From Phyllobacterium endophyticum (GTDB lineage Bacteria; Pseudomonadota; Alphaproteobacteria; Rhizobiales; Rhizobiaceae), in the NCBI RefSeq assembly GCF_003010935.1, contig NZ_PGGN01000004.1, forward strand, positions 186,001 through 250,000: DNA of 64,000 nucleotides, in the 5' to 3' direction. Below, piece after piece: positions 1 through 7,831 of the stretch. Position 1 is the stretch's first letter; every line of letters begins with the position of its first letter. The notes beneath the pieces were generated by a model. The model was not told the DNA's origin and did no database searches. It saw nothing but the letters and a program-made list of their open reading frames with translations. The position numbers and the translations under genes are program-made.

Positions 1-1848
1 GTATTGCAATAACCGGAACCTGTTGATGAGCGGATCGGTATCGCTCTTTTCGCTCCAGTCCGGAGTAGACACGTCCTCCGAAGATAAGAGCATATGGCGA
101 TCTATAACCTTGTACCGATCGCGAATCGACCCGAGAAAGCCCGTGTAATACGGGTGGCTTAAGCCGGCAAGTTCAAGTACATGCAAGGGCAGGAACGAGG
201 GACTGACCGTGCCGATACCATGGTCCGTTCCTGTCTGGTTTGACCAGATAACCAGGGGGGTTTCATGTTGTTTCAGCATATCTGCGAGAGGAGCGCGCCT
301 GTCTGCGACGCGTCCCTTCATATACCCTGTGGAGATATAGGCATCGCCCAGCGGAGGCAGATGATCGCCAAAAAATACCAGGATCGTGTGACGCTGGCGC
401 TTGGCAGCCCATCGCATGAGCTTCTTCAAACTCCGGTCCGCATCGGCGGCACCTTCAGAATAGGTCCTGATAGCTTCGCGTTCCGCAACGCCTGATTCTG
501 TCGCAACATCGATCGATGGATTCTTGTAGCGGTAGGGTTCGTAAGGGCCGTGACCCTGTAGCGTCACAGTAAAGAAAAAGAACGGACCTTCGGTTTCATC
601 GGCCTCACGAATGACTTCTTCAATAAGGGACGCATCGGAAACCAGCGGTCCCCGCGAGGCGAGCCTGGGCAGATTTTCCTCCGAGCGGAAGGTGTCGAAG
701 CCGAACGCCTGATATACGTTGCGGCGATTCCAGAACCATTCGCGATAGGGATGAATGGCTTTTGTCGCGTAGCCTTCGCTTTTCAGGAACGTTGCAAGGG
801 AAGGCAATGGGTGGCGGACATATTGCTGATAGGGAATGCTGCCATAGGGTAGAAAGGCGTTGGAGAAGCCGGTAAGCGCTTCAAACTCCACATTGGCCGT
901 CATCCCGCCGAACTCAGGGGAGAAAACTGCGCCCGACTGCCTGGCACGTACCGTCGGGATCGGATCGCGGTTGAAGCTTACCCCAGGTAGCCGCGTGGGG
1001 TCCCAGAAGGACTCGCTCATCACCATGATGATGTCGGGCTTCTCCCCTGTACCGGAGGCTGAAGACCGCACGGACATCGCGTTGATCGCCTCAGGCGAAT
1101 AGCCTTGCGGAGCGGATACATTGACCATCGGCAGATTGAGCGCGAAGGCCATGGTGAAACCATTATGCGCGTAGTTCTCCTTCTGGTCCCACATGATCGG
1201 CTGCACCCTTAGCCGATCGCGAGCCCACGAGAAATTGTTGTAGTCCATGATTGAGACGAACGAGACCAGCACCGGAACCACGACCGCGAGCCGCCACAGC
1301 CTGCCTTTGGCGTTCAATCTCAACGTGCGTTGGCGCCAGTACCGCCACGTCAGGATCAATCCGGCAACCGCCAGTATCGTAGCTACCGCAATGGCAAAGG
1401 CGGTCCATGGACGTTCTCTTGCCAGCAATGGCAGAAGATCGACAATCTGGCGTGAATAAAGAAAATCCGTCGGATAAAGCGGATCACCGAGATACAGCGC
1501 TTTCTGCCGGCCGATCCATGTGAACAGTAATGCGCCTGGAGCAACTACCAGCAACCCATTGTGGGAACGTCCAAGCAGCGCATCGAACGCGATCATGACA
1601 AGCGCGTACAAGCCAACAGTCGTCCACGCAGGCCTGTAGAGTTCCTGGAAAAACAGCATTGTATCCGAGAACGAGCCCCGTGATATCAGCTCCACGGCAA
1701 AAACCAGAAGTGTCGAGAGGACGAAAACCGCGAGGAAATGGCTGACGTGCCGTAGGTAAACAGGGATCGCAGGGGACTGAACCGTGGAAGTATCGGGTCG
1801 AAGCACACCATCAGTTTCAAGTTCAGCTCGCCCGATCTGCCTGTCCAC
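1..1848 (-). CDS. LTA synthase family phosphoglycerol transferase (3' truncated by window edge)
   Basis: Open from position 1848 to the window edge (616 codons, no stop), so the C-terminus is missing. Several hydrophobic segments fill about the first 230 residues and a sulfatase/alkaline-phosphatase-fold catalytic domain follows. Typical LtaS/OpgB landmarks are visible: PDIIMVMSESFW with the metal-ligand Glu, GGMTANVEFEALTG with the candidate nucleophile Thr, and FFGDHLPP near the C-terminus. Family members transfer phosphoglycerol headgroups from phosphatidylglycerol onto periplasmic glucans or other envelope glycans; rhizobial CgmB is a possible relative, but I cannot distinguish subfamilies. 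The GTG at 1848 is chosen because GGAG lies 6 nt upstream; GTG at 1860 is an alternative. It is divergent from btaA across a region with Pho-box-like heptamers. Confidence 0.85.
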   Translation of the reverse strand, partial: MDRQIGRAELETDGVLRPDTSTVQSPAIPVYLRHVSHFLAVFVLSTLLVFAVELISRGSFSDTMLFFQELYRPAWTTVGLYALVMIAFDALLGRSHNGLLVVAPGALLFTWIGRQKALYLGDPLYPTDFLYSRQIVDLLPLLARERPWTAFAIAVATILAVAGLILTWRYWRQRTLRLNAKGRLWRLAVVVPVLVSFVSIMDYNNFSWARDRLRVQPIMWDQKENYAHNGFTMAFALNLPMVNVSAPQGYSPEAINAMSVRSSASGTGEKPDIIMVMSESFWDPTRLPGVSFNRDPIPTVRARQSGAVFSPEFGGMTANVEFEALTGFSNAFLPYGSIPYQQYVRHPLPSLATFLKSEGYATKAIHPYREWFWNRRNVYQAFGFDTFRSEENLPRLASRGPLVSDASLIEEVIREADETEGPFFFFTVTLQGHGPYEPYRYKNPSIDVATESGVAEREAIRTYSEGAADADRSLKKLMRWAAKRQRHTILVFFGDHLPPLGDAYISTGYMKGRVADRRAPLADMLKQHETPLVIWSNQTGTDHGIGTVSPSFLPLHVLELAGLSHPYYTGFLGSIRDRYKVIDRHMLLSSEDVSTPDWSEKSDTDPLINRFRLLQY

Positions 1849-1875
1849 CACTATCTCCACCGCCTGCTTTGGCGG

Positions 1876-1893
1876 CTGTTACAAAACCGTCAT
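1876..1893 (+). promoter_or_regulatory. Pho-box-like site in the divergent promoter
   Basis: CTGTTAC-AAAA-CCGTCAT is two 7-nt units with a 4-nt spacer, matching the CTGTNAC/CTGTCAT direct-repeat layout of a PhoB site. The repeat points toward btaA but lies close to the start of the leftward phosphoglycerol transferase gene. A third CTGTCAC heptamer lies at 1978-1984. PhoB binding is inferred. Confidence 0.5.
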
Positions 1894-2056
1894 CGTAACG
1901 ACATATAACAACCAACGGTTCCCGGAAAAGTGGGAAAATCAACCAATTAGCTCAATTTGATCAAATATCCTGCAGCGCTGTCACATAGTGAGAACAACGG
2001 AGTAGCAACAACTTGCGCGGATAAGTTGAATCGATACAGCAAGTCACTAGGTCAGC

Positions 2057-2074
2057 ACGTCACCCGGCTGTTAC
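2057..2074 (+). promoter_or_regulatory. Pho-box-like site upstream of btaA
   Basis: ACGTCAC-CCGG-CTGTTAC, two heptamers with a 4-nt spacer, ends 50 nt before the btaA start, where a PhoB site replacing a -35 element would sit. The second half matches CTGTNAC completely; the first half is weaker. Control of btaAB by PhoB is established in Sinorhizobium meliloti; its application here is inferred. Confidence 0.55.
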
Positions 2075-2123
2075 ATCGAAATGTTAGGCGAGCAGGAATT
2101 TCCAACAAAGGGGATTCGATTAG

Positions 2124-3377
2124 ATGCCGTTTGCCAGACGATCCACAAATGCCCCTCTCCCGCGCCGCGCGAAGCTCGACAAGGCGATCCGTCAAAACAG
2201 CATCCTGTCACGTGCGGGGCTGTCCGAGCGGCTTTTTGCCTATGTCTTCAAGGGACTGGTCTATCCGCAGATATGGGAAGACCCAAAAGTAGACATGGAG
2301 GCCCTGCAAATCGGCTCCGGGCACCGTATTGTCACCATAGCGTCCGGCGGCTGCAACGCCATGTCCTATCTTACCGCTGATCCCGCGAGTGTCGAGGCCG
2401 TGGACTTGAACACCGCCCACGTCGCCTTCAATCGTCTGAAGCTTGCGGCAGTGGCGAACCTGCCAAATTACGATGCGTTCTACCGCTTCTATGGCACAGC
2501 CGACGACAAGGCCAATCTTGCTGCCTATGAGCGGTTTATTCGTCATCATCTGGATCCCACCAGCCGCGCCTATTGGGAAAAGCGCATGTTGTCGGGACGC
2601 CGGCGTATCACGATCTTTTCGCGCGACCTCTATCGCCACGGGTTGCTCGGACTGTTCATCGGCATGGGGCACCGCGTGGCGAAACTCTACGGCATCGATC
2701 CGCGCGACATCCTCAAATCATCGACGATGGAGGAGCAGCGCGTTTATTTCGACAGCGCGCTTGCCCCGCTCTTTGACAAGCGTATGATCCGCTGGGCAAC
2801 GAAACGAAAATCCTCGCTGTTTGGTTTGGGCATTCCGCCGCAGCAATATGATGCTCTGGCTACCGCCGGGAACGGCGACATGGCTCAGGTTCTGCGTGGT
2901 CGCCTGGAGAAACTCGCATGCGGCTTTCCGCTTTCCGAAAACTATTTCGCATGGCAGGCTTTTGGCCGCGGCTATAGTGACGACGCGGAAACGGGGCCCT
3001 TGCCGCCATATCTTTCACGCGGCAATTTCGCCACCGTGCGGGAGCGCGCCGGGAGAATGAGTGTCGTCAACGCGTCACTGACCGAATTCCTGGCGGCCAA
3101 GCCCGCGGCATCTGTTGACCGCTTCATACTCCTCGACGCGCAGGACTGGATGAACGACGCGCAGCTCAACGAACTTTGGCACGAAATCACGCGCACCGCC
3201 GCTCCGGAAGCCAGGGTCATATTTCGAACTGCGGCGGAGCCAACCATCCTGCCTGGTCGCATCGACGATGCCGTCCTTGGGCGATGGGAATACAAAAAGA
3301 AGCAATCGCTTGCCCTCCACGCGCGAGACCGCTCGTCGATCTATGGGGGCTTCCATCTCTACACGCTCGGGGATTGA
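2124..3377 (+). CDS. btaA: BtaA, S-adenosylmethionine:diacylglycerol 3-amino-3-carboxypropyltransferase
   Basis: This is the first enzyme of diacylglyceryl-trimethylhomoserine (DGTS) betaine lipid synthesis; it moves the aminocarboxypropyl group of SAM onto diacylglycerol at the inner membrane. The 417-residue protein has the DUF3419/BtaA organisation: an N-terminal region ending in YPQIWEDPKVD, a Rossmann SAM loop IASGGCNAMSYL at about 70-82, and an acidic strand end AVDLN at about 92-96. AAGGGG upstream supports the start. btaB follows after 5 nt in the same operon, and the upstream intergenic region carries Pho-box-like repeats, consistent with replacing phospholipids when phosphate is scarce. 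Confidence 0.93.
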   Translation: MPFARRSTNAPLPRRAKLDKAIRQNSILSRAGLSERLFAYVFKGLVYPQIWEDPKVDMEALQIGSGHRIVTIASGGCNAMSYLTADPASVEAVDLNTAHVAFNRLKLAAVANLPNYDAFYRFYGTADDKANLAAYERFIRHHLDPTSRAYWEKRMLSGRRRITIFSRDLYRHGLLGLFIGMGHRVAKLYGIDPRDILKSSTMEEQRVYFDSALAPLFDKRMIRWATKRKSSLFGLGIPPQQYDALATAGNGDMAQVLRGRLEKLACGFPLSENYFAWQAFGRGYSDDAETGPLPPYLSRGNFATVRERAGRMSVVNASLTEFLAAKPAASVDRFILLDAQDWMNDAQLNELWHEITRTAAPEARVIFRTAAEPTILPGRIDDAVLGRWEYKKKQSLALHARDRSSIYGGFHLYTLGD

Positions 3378-3382
3378 AGCTT

Positions 3383-4039
3383 ATGCTCGCCAAGATCGAA
3401 CATCGCACGCTGATGGACAGGGTCTATCGGCATCAGCGCCATTTCTACGATGTGACGCGCAAGTATTACCTTCTCGGGCGCGATCCCATGATCGCCGGCC
3501 TGAATCCTCCTGAGAATGGAAGTATACTCGAGATTGGGTGCGGTACCGGCAGAAACCTGATCCTGGCCGGCAAAAGCTACCCCCACGCTTCCCTGCATGG
3601 CCTGGACATCTCCAATGAAATGCTGGCGACTGCCGCCAGGAAGACCGCGGCAGCCGGGTTGAGCGATCGGGTTGGTCTCGCCTACGCCGACGCCGCCGAT
3701 TTCAACCCGGTAGCACTTTTCGGACGGGGTGAGTTCGACCGGATCTTCATCTCCTATGCAGTCTCGATGATACCGCAATGGCAAGACGTCATTCGCCAAG
3801 CCGCCAGCCATCTGGCGCCCGGTGGTTCATTGCACATCGTCGATTTTGGCGACCTGAAGGACCTGCCGGGATTCACCAGGACAGCGCTTTATAAATGGCT
3901 GGAATGGTATCACGTCACACCGCGCAAGGACCTGTTCGACGTGGCAGAGCGGATAGCCGCCGGAACGCATTGCGAAAGCGAGGCTCGCCGGCTCTACAGG
4001 GGATTCGCCTGGATCTCCGTAATCCGGCGCAGATACTGA
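3383..4039 (+). CDS. btaB: BtaB, SAM-dependent N-methyltransferase of betaine lipid synthesis
   Basis: BtaB methylates the diacylglycerylhomoserine made by BtaA three times to give DGTS. The 218-residue protein is a class I methyltransferase: motif I ILEIGCGTGRNL at about 50-61, an acidic ligand in GLDISNEML about 20 residues later, and the post-core VDFGDL region. The ATG at 3383 lies 5 nt after the btaA stop; longer readings overlap btaA and have no support. Immediate adjacency to btaA in the same direction makes the assignment strong. It ends 4 nt from the stop of the converging lipase-like gene. Confidence 0.92.
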   Translation: MLAKIEHRTLMDRVYRHQRHFYDVTRKYYLLGRDPMIAGLNPPENGSILEIGCGTGRNLILAGKSYPHASLHGLDISNEMLATAARKTAAAGLSDRVGLAYADAADFNPVALFGRGEFDRIFISYAVSMIPQWQDVIRQAASHLAPGGSLHIVDFGDLKDLPGFTRTALYKWLEWYHVTPRKDLFDVAERIAAGTHCESEARRLYRGFAWISVIRRRY

Positions 4040-4043
4040 GAAT

Positions 4044-5066
4044 CTATTTGCACAAATCTCCCTTCGAACCTTCCGAGTTCGGCCCGGCAAGACAGTAAAG
4101 CATCGACATATCCGCCGCCGTGCGGTTGCTTTGCGGGTTGGCTTCCGGAGCATCCCCGCTGGTGGTTTTGTTCAATTCGCAGTCGGAACGAAGCAGACAC
4201 ATGACCGGTATTCGCGCCATGGCAACGGCCGCCCTTTGCATCCCTTGCGGCCCGGAGAAGTTTCCGGCATTGCGGACGCGATACCATTGGTGCACGCGCG
4301 AAACACGGAAGAACGCACGGGGGTTTGGAAGGATTGCCATTCTCGAGGGAAGCGAGTTATCGGCAAAGAGATCGACGACCTGCCCATCATATTGCTCCGC
4401 CAAGCGGCGATTGTTCGATATGAACGATGAATTGAAAACGATGGCGGCCGTACAGGGAAACGCCGCTGCCATGTGGCGCGCGAGCCCACCACCAAGTCCA
4501 TGCCCGACCATGATATACTCGACCGGAACACCGTCCGAATTCCGCTGTGCCTCCCTGCGGATCCTGGCAAACTCCTTACGCGCTGTGCGGTATTGATCCC
4601 AGGGATTTATCATCTGGGTGAAGTAGGTGTTTTCGCTGATCAGATCGGTCAGGCTGGTGGCGCTGTCCTTGCCCCTGAAGACCACCATCACCGACAAGCG
4701 ATCAGCCGCCTTGCGGTAATAGAGCTCTGCATAGAAGCCGCCCGGCCTGACGATCGGTTCGCCTTGGGGCGTCCAGCCGAAACTGTCTGGCTGCAATTTG
4801 AAACGTTCGCGAGGGATCGGCTGATACGCGTTGGATGCATAGGCGGCGTAGATGCCAAAATAGTCGGCAATCAATTCATTATCATAGTCGGGATAGCCGC
4901 GATAATTCCTCCAGAAGCTGGGAATATCCGGGCGGACACAGCTTCCGGTCTGTCCGGTGGAAACTGCGAGGTCGTTCCGGTCGATCGTTACCCAGGTTGC
5001 CAAAAAGGCATTTGCGAACGCTACCAAGCCGACGAGCAAAACCAGCAAGCCAAGTCTTCTCATCAT
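4044..5066 (-). CDS. Lipase class 3-like alpha/beta hydrolase, nucleophile Ser replaced by Gly
   Basis: This 340-residue protein begins with a hydrophobic segment (LGLLVLLVGLVAFANAF), probably a membrane anchor or signal. The core resembles class 3 lipases: VMVVFRGKDSATS before a helical region and an elbow at VGHGLGGGLARH. Lipases have GHSLGG here; codon GGA gives Gly at the nucleophile position, so ordinary hydrolase chemistry looks impossible unless another residue substitutes. The ATG at 5066 is chosen because GGGGACAGGAA precedes it; a further ATG follows directly. It converges on btaAB with no room for a separate terminator. The function is unknown; a binding or structural envelope role is possible. 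Confidence 0.7.
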   Translation of the reverse strand: MMRRLGLLVLLVGLVAFANAFLATWVTIDRNDLAVSTGQTGSCVRPDIPSFWRNYRGYPDYDNELIADYFGIYAAYASNAYQPIPRERFKLQPDSFGWTPQGEPIVRPGGFYAELYYRKAADRLSVMVVFRGKDSATSLTDLISENTYFTQMINPWDQYRTARKEFARIRREAQRNSDGVPVEYIMVGHGLGGGLARHMAAAFPCTAAIVFNSSFISNNRRLAEQYDGQVVDLFADNSLPSRMAILPNPRAFFRVSRVHQWYRVRNAGNFSGPQGMQRAAVAMARIPVMCLLRSDCELNKTTSGDAPEANPQSNRTAADMSMLYCLAGPNSEGSKGDLCK

Positions 5067-5279
5067 TTCCTGTCCCCAAATGGCGATCCGAGCTGACAGA
5101 CTCAAACTCAGGTTGCAACGAGTAACACGGGCCAGAACATCATGCAGCCACCAAAATGGAGGCTATTATCTCTGCGACGATCGCCAGGGGCACAGTCGCT
5201 CACGATCTGTTAAGCATAATGAAGCATCAGTATCGATGCGTAAGTCGCACAGCCCACGATTCGATCACGGAACGCCTTC

Positions 5280-6098
5280 ATGAAACAACTTGCAGCCACT
5301 CTACTGACCCTCTTGCTTGCTGGCTGCACAACAGTTGACTATGACTTCTCGGAAGCCAAGCGGCCTTCGGCCATTCAACAGATTGCAGCCCCATCTGGCA
5401 GTATAAGCGCGCCGCGCTTTGGAGATAGCGATCCCCACGATTGGACAGGCAGGACGCCGTGGCGCTATCCGATCCATGGAACAGACGTTTCCAAATATCA
5501 ATCTACGATTGATTGGCAGACGGTACGCGGTAGCCGGATTTCCTTTGTGTTCATAAAGGCAACAGAAGGCGGCGACCGGTTCGACGAACGCTTCGCGCAG
5601 AACTGGGCGGGGGCACGTGCTGCCGGTATTCCACGCGGAGCCTATCACTTCTATTATTTCTGCCGTACTGCAAAGGAGCAGGCGCGCTGGTTCATCGAGC
5701 ATGTTCCCAATGATCCTGGCGCCTTGCCACCTGTGCTCGACATGGAGTGGAACGCCGCATCTCCTTCCTGCAAGCTCCGCCCGAACGCCGCCATTGTCCG
5801 CAGCGAAATGCGCACATTCCTGGATATCGTTGAACGCCACTATGGCAAGCGGCCGATCATCTATACGACTGTCGATTTCTTCGACGATAACGATCTGCGG
5901 CAACTCTCAGCCTATCCGTTTTGGCTGCGCTCGGTTGCGGGTCATCCGGACGAGAAATACGGACCGCATCCCTGGACGTTCTGGCAATATACCGGGACTG
6001 GAGCAATTCCCGGCATTCGGGGCGACGCTGACATCAATGTGTTTGCGGGCAATGAGAGCGCCTGGAAACAGTGGCTGGTGCGCAACAAAGTGCGATAA
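5280..6098 (+). CDS. GH25 muramidase lipoprotein
   Basis: A glycoside hydrolase family 25 (Chalaropsis-type) N,O-diacetylmuramidase that would cleave MurNAc-GlcNAc bonds in peptidoglycan. The 272-residue precursor starts with a lipoprotein signal whose lipobox LLAGC predicts acylation near Cys16. The GH25 barrel begins at HGTDVSKYQ (catalytic Asp region). It continues through FVFIKATEGG and GAYHFYYF and includes VLDMEW with the catalytic Glu. WTFWQYTG and DADINVF close the domain. Length is normal for the family. The neighbouring transglycosylase gene, 117 nt downstream in the same direction, suggests joint cell-wall turnover. Confidence 0.88.
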   Translation: MKQLAATLLTLLLAGCTTVDYDFSEAKRPSAIQQIAAPSGSISAPRFGDSDPHDWTGRTPWRYPIHGTDVSKYQSTIDWQTVRGSRISFVFIKATEGGDRFDERFAQNWAGARAAGIPRGAYHFYYFCRTAKEQARWFIEHVPNDPGALPPVLDMEWNAASPSCKLRPNAAIVRSEMRTFLDIVERHYGKRPIIYTTVDFFDDNDLRQLSAYPFWLRSVAGHPDEKYGPHPWTFWQYTGTGAIPGIRGDADINVFAGNESAWKQWLVRNKVR

Positions 6099-6215
6099 AG
6101 CTCAGAACCGGCGCCTTCTCCCGCTTCTTTGACTTCACGCCATCGGCATATTCGTGCATTAGCAGGAAAGTCCGCGCGTCATCTTGTTGCGCTCTGTACC
6201 CATGAGATTTTCCCG

Positions 6216-7427
6216 ATGAACAAACTATCGATTGCACTTGCCGCCAGCCTCTTCTCCCTATCAAGCGCCCACGCGCTGGATCACGTAGCGGCTGAGCAAC
6301 CGGTTGTTGCGAAGCCTGCCTGCGGCGGCGAACTGGAGCCGTGGTTCAATGGGCTGATTGCCGAGGCAAGAGCAGCAGGCGTGGGCGAGAAGGGGTTGAG
6401 TGAACTCCTCAAGGCATCGATGGATGACAAGGTGTTGGAGCGCGATCGCGCACAAGGTGTCTTCAATCAAACCTTTCTTACGTTTTCGTCGCGCATGGTT
6501 TCTGACTACCGTTTGAAACAGGGTGCGGCAAACCTGAAGAAATATGCGGACATTTTTGCCAGGGCCGAAGCAGAATTCGGCGTACCGGGCCCGGTGATCG
6601 CTTCCTTCTGGGGGCTGGAGACGGATTTCGGCGCGGTTCAAGGTGATTTCGACACGCTGAACTCTCTGCTCACTCTCTCATTCGATTGCCGTCGCCCGGA
6701 GCTCTTTCGCCCGCAGTTGATTGCTCTTCTGAAGCTCTTCGATCGCGGTGTCGTCGATGCCAAGACGACTGGCGCCTGGGCTGGCGAGATCGGCCAGATG
6801 CAGATGCTGCCAACCGATTATCTCGAACGCGGCGTCGATGGTGATGGCGATGGCAAGGTCGATCTGAAACACAGCGCACCGGACGCCATCATGACCGCTG
6901 CACGTGTGATGCGTGATCTCGGTTGGCGCAAGGGTGAACCATGGCTGGAAGAAGTAAAGCTCACGCAGGAACTGCCTTGGGAAAACGCCATGCGGACAAA
7001 CCGCCTGCCACATTCAAAATGGGCCGCGTGGGGCGTTACCGGCATGAAAGGACCGCTTGGTCCGGACGATGGCGATGCATCGCTATTATTGCCGATGGGG
7101 CGAAAAGGACCGGCATTTCTTTCCTACGCCAATTTCGATATTTTCGTCGAATGGAACAAATCGATCATCTATGCGACAACGGCAGCTTACTTCGCTACCC
7201 GGCTGGCTGGCGCTGGCCCGCTTGAGCCAACGACACCTGAACAGGGGCTGAGCCCTGAACAGATGAAAGAGTTGCAGCAGAAGCTTGCGGCCCGCGGACA
7301 CGATATGGGACCAAAGATCGATGGCGTGTTCGGCATTCTCACACGCGATGCGGTGCGCGAGGAGCAGATTCGGCTGGGTATGCCGGCTGATTCCTGGCCG
7401 ACACCGGAGCTTCTGAGCAGGCTATAA
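6216..7427 (+). CDS. MltB-type lytic murein transglycosylase with C-terminal peptidoglycan-binding domain
   Basis: Cleaves peptidoglycan glycan strands to 1,6-anhydromuropeptides in the periplasm. The 403-residue protein has a Sec signal peptide (MNKLSIALAASLFSLSSAHA). Its SLT/MltB domain contains FWGLETDFGA, whose Glu is the likely catalytic acid, and GEIGQMQMLPTDYL. A loop DGDGDGKVDL resembles the EF-hand calcium site of E. coli Slt35. A PG_binding_1 domain (GLSPEQMKELQQKL, PKIDGVFGILT) occupies the last 65 residues. No Cys follows the signal, so it is soluble rather than a lipoprotein. ATG 6216 is chosen because the signal peptide starts there; its Shine-Dalgarno is weak. Confidence 0.88.
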   Translation: MNKLSIALAASLFSLSSAHALDHVAAEQPVVAKPACGGELEPWFNGLIAEARAAGVGEKGLSELLKASMDDKVLERDRAQGVFNQTFLTFSSRMVSDYRLKQGAANLKKYADIFARAEAEFGVPGPVIASFWGLETDFGAVQGDFDTLNSLLTLSFDCRRPELFRPQLIALLKLFDRGVVDAKTTGAWAGEIGQMQMLPTDYLERGVDGDGDGKVDLKHSAPDAIMTAARVMRDLGWRKGEPWLEEVKLTQELPWENAMRTNRLPHSKWAAWGVTGMKGPLGPDDGDASLLLPMGRKGPAFLSYANFDIFVEWNKSIIYATTAAYFATRLAGAGPLEPTTPEQGLSPEQMKELQQKLAARGHDMGPKIDGVFGILTRDAVREEQIRLGMPADSWPTPELLSRL

Positions 7428-7441
7428 GTTCGATAGTCACC

Positions 7442-7466
7442 AGAGAATTGGAGCGCCCAATTCTCT
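7442..7466. terminator. Perfect 10-bp hairpin after the transglycosylase gene
   Basis: AGAGAATTGG-AGCGC-CCAATTCTCT forms a perfect 10-bp stem with a 5-nt loop, starting 14 nt after the transglycosylase stop and also lying just past the stop of the opposing GDPD remnant. There is no strong T-run on either strand, so it may terminate weakly or only stabilise the mRNA 3' end. Confidence 0.5.
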
Positions 7467-7484
7467 GACTGGGGCTATTGCTTG

Positions 7485-7786
7485 TTATTTCAGGCCCATA
7501 CAACTTGCGTAGTAGCTTACCGTTTCGGGCCAATTGGAGAATACGCCCTTTGCACCGTTCTTGGCGAGGACGTCAACGTATTATATATTTCATCGCCGCC
7601 CCTTGAGGGCGTCTGATACTCGACTGTCCATGCAATTACATCAAGTTTTGCTTTTGTTGCTGCTAAAAGTGTTTTTGTCGCAGAATATTTTCCATCCTTG
7701 TCCTTTGAAACAAGGTCGGGATAAAACACTGCTACAGTTCTGATGCCTTCATCGTAAAGATCTTGCATGTATCTATTCGCATGTCA
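7485..7786 (-). pseudogene. Glycerophosphodiester phosphodiesterase remnant (5' truncated, frameshifted)
   Basis: Only about 100 C-terminal codons of a GDPD remain. One frame reads from MQDLYDEGIRTVAVFYPD to KLDVIAWTVEYQ, the final strand of a GDPD barrel. The rest, [20 protein letters not shown] ending SCMGLK and TAA, is in another frame. Restoring one base near 7578 joins them as IYN-YVDVL. Upstream of about 7786 the frame closes, and no N-terminal half with the catalytic HRG motif exists before the decarboxylase gene. GDPDs hydrolyse glycerophosphodiesters to glycerol-3-phosphate. A single-base sequencing error would not explain the missing two thirds, so this is a true remnant. Confidence 0.72.
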
Positions 7787-7831
7787 GCATTATTACATCT
7801 TTAAATCGATAGGAACGTCAGGAAGCTGTAC

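Noticed and set aside
1957-2292. 111-codon plus-strand frame overlapping the btaA start
   Set aside because: It overlaps btaA in another frame, covers the Pho-box region and has no family resemblance or ribosome binding site.
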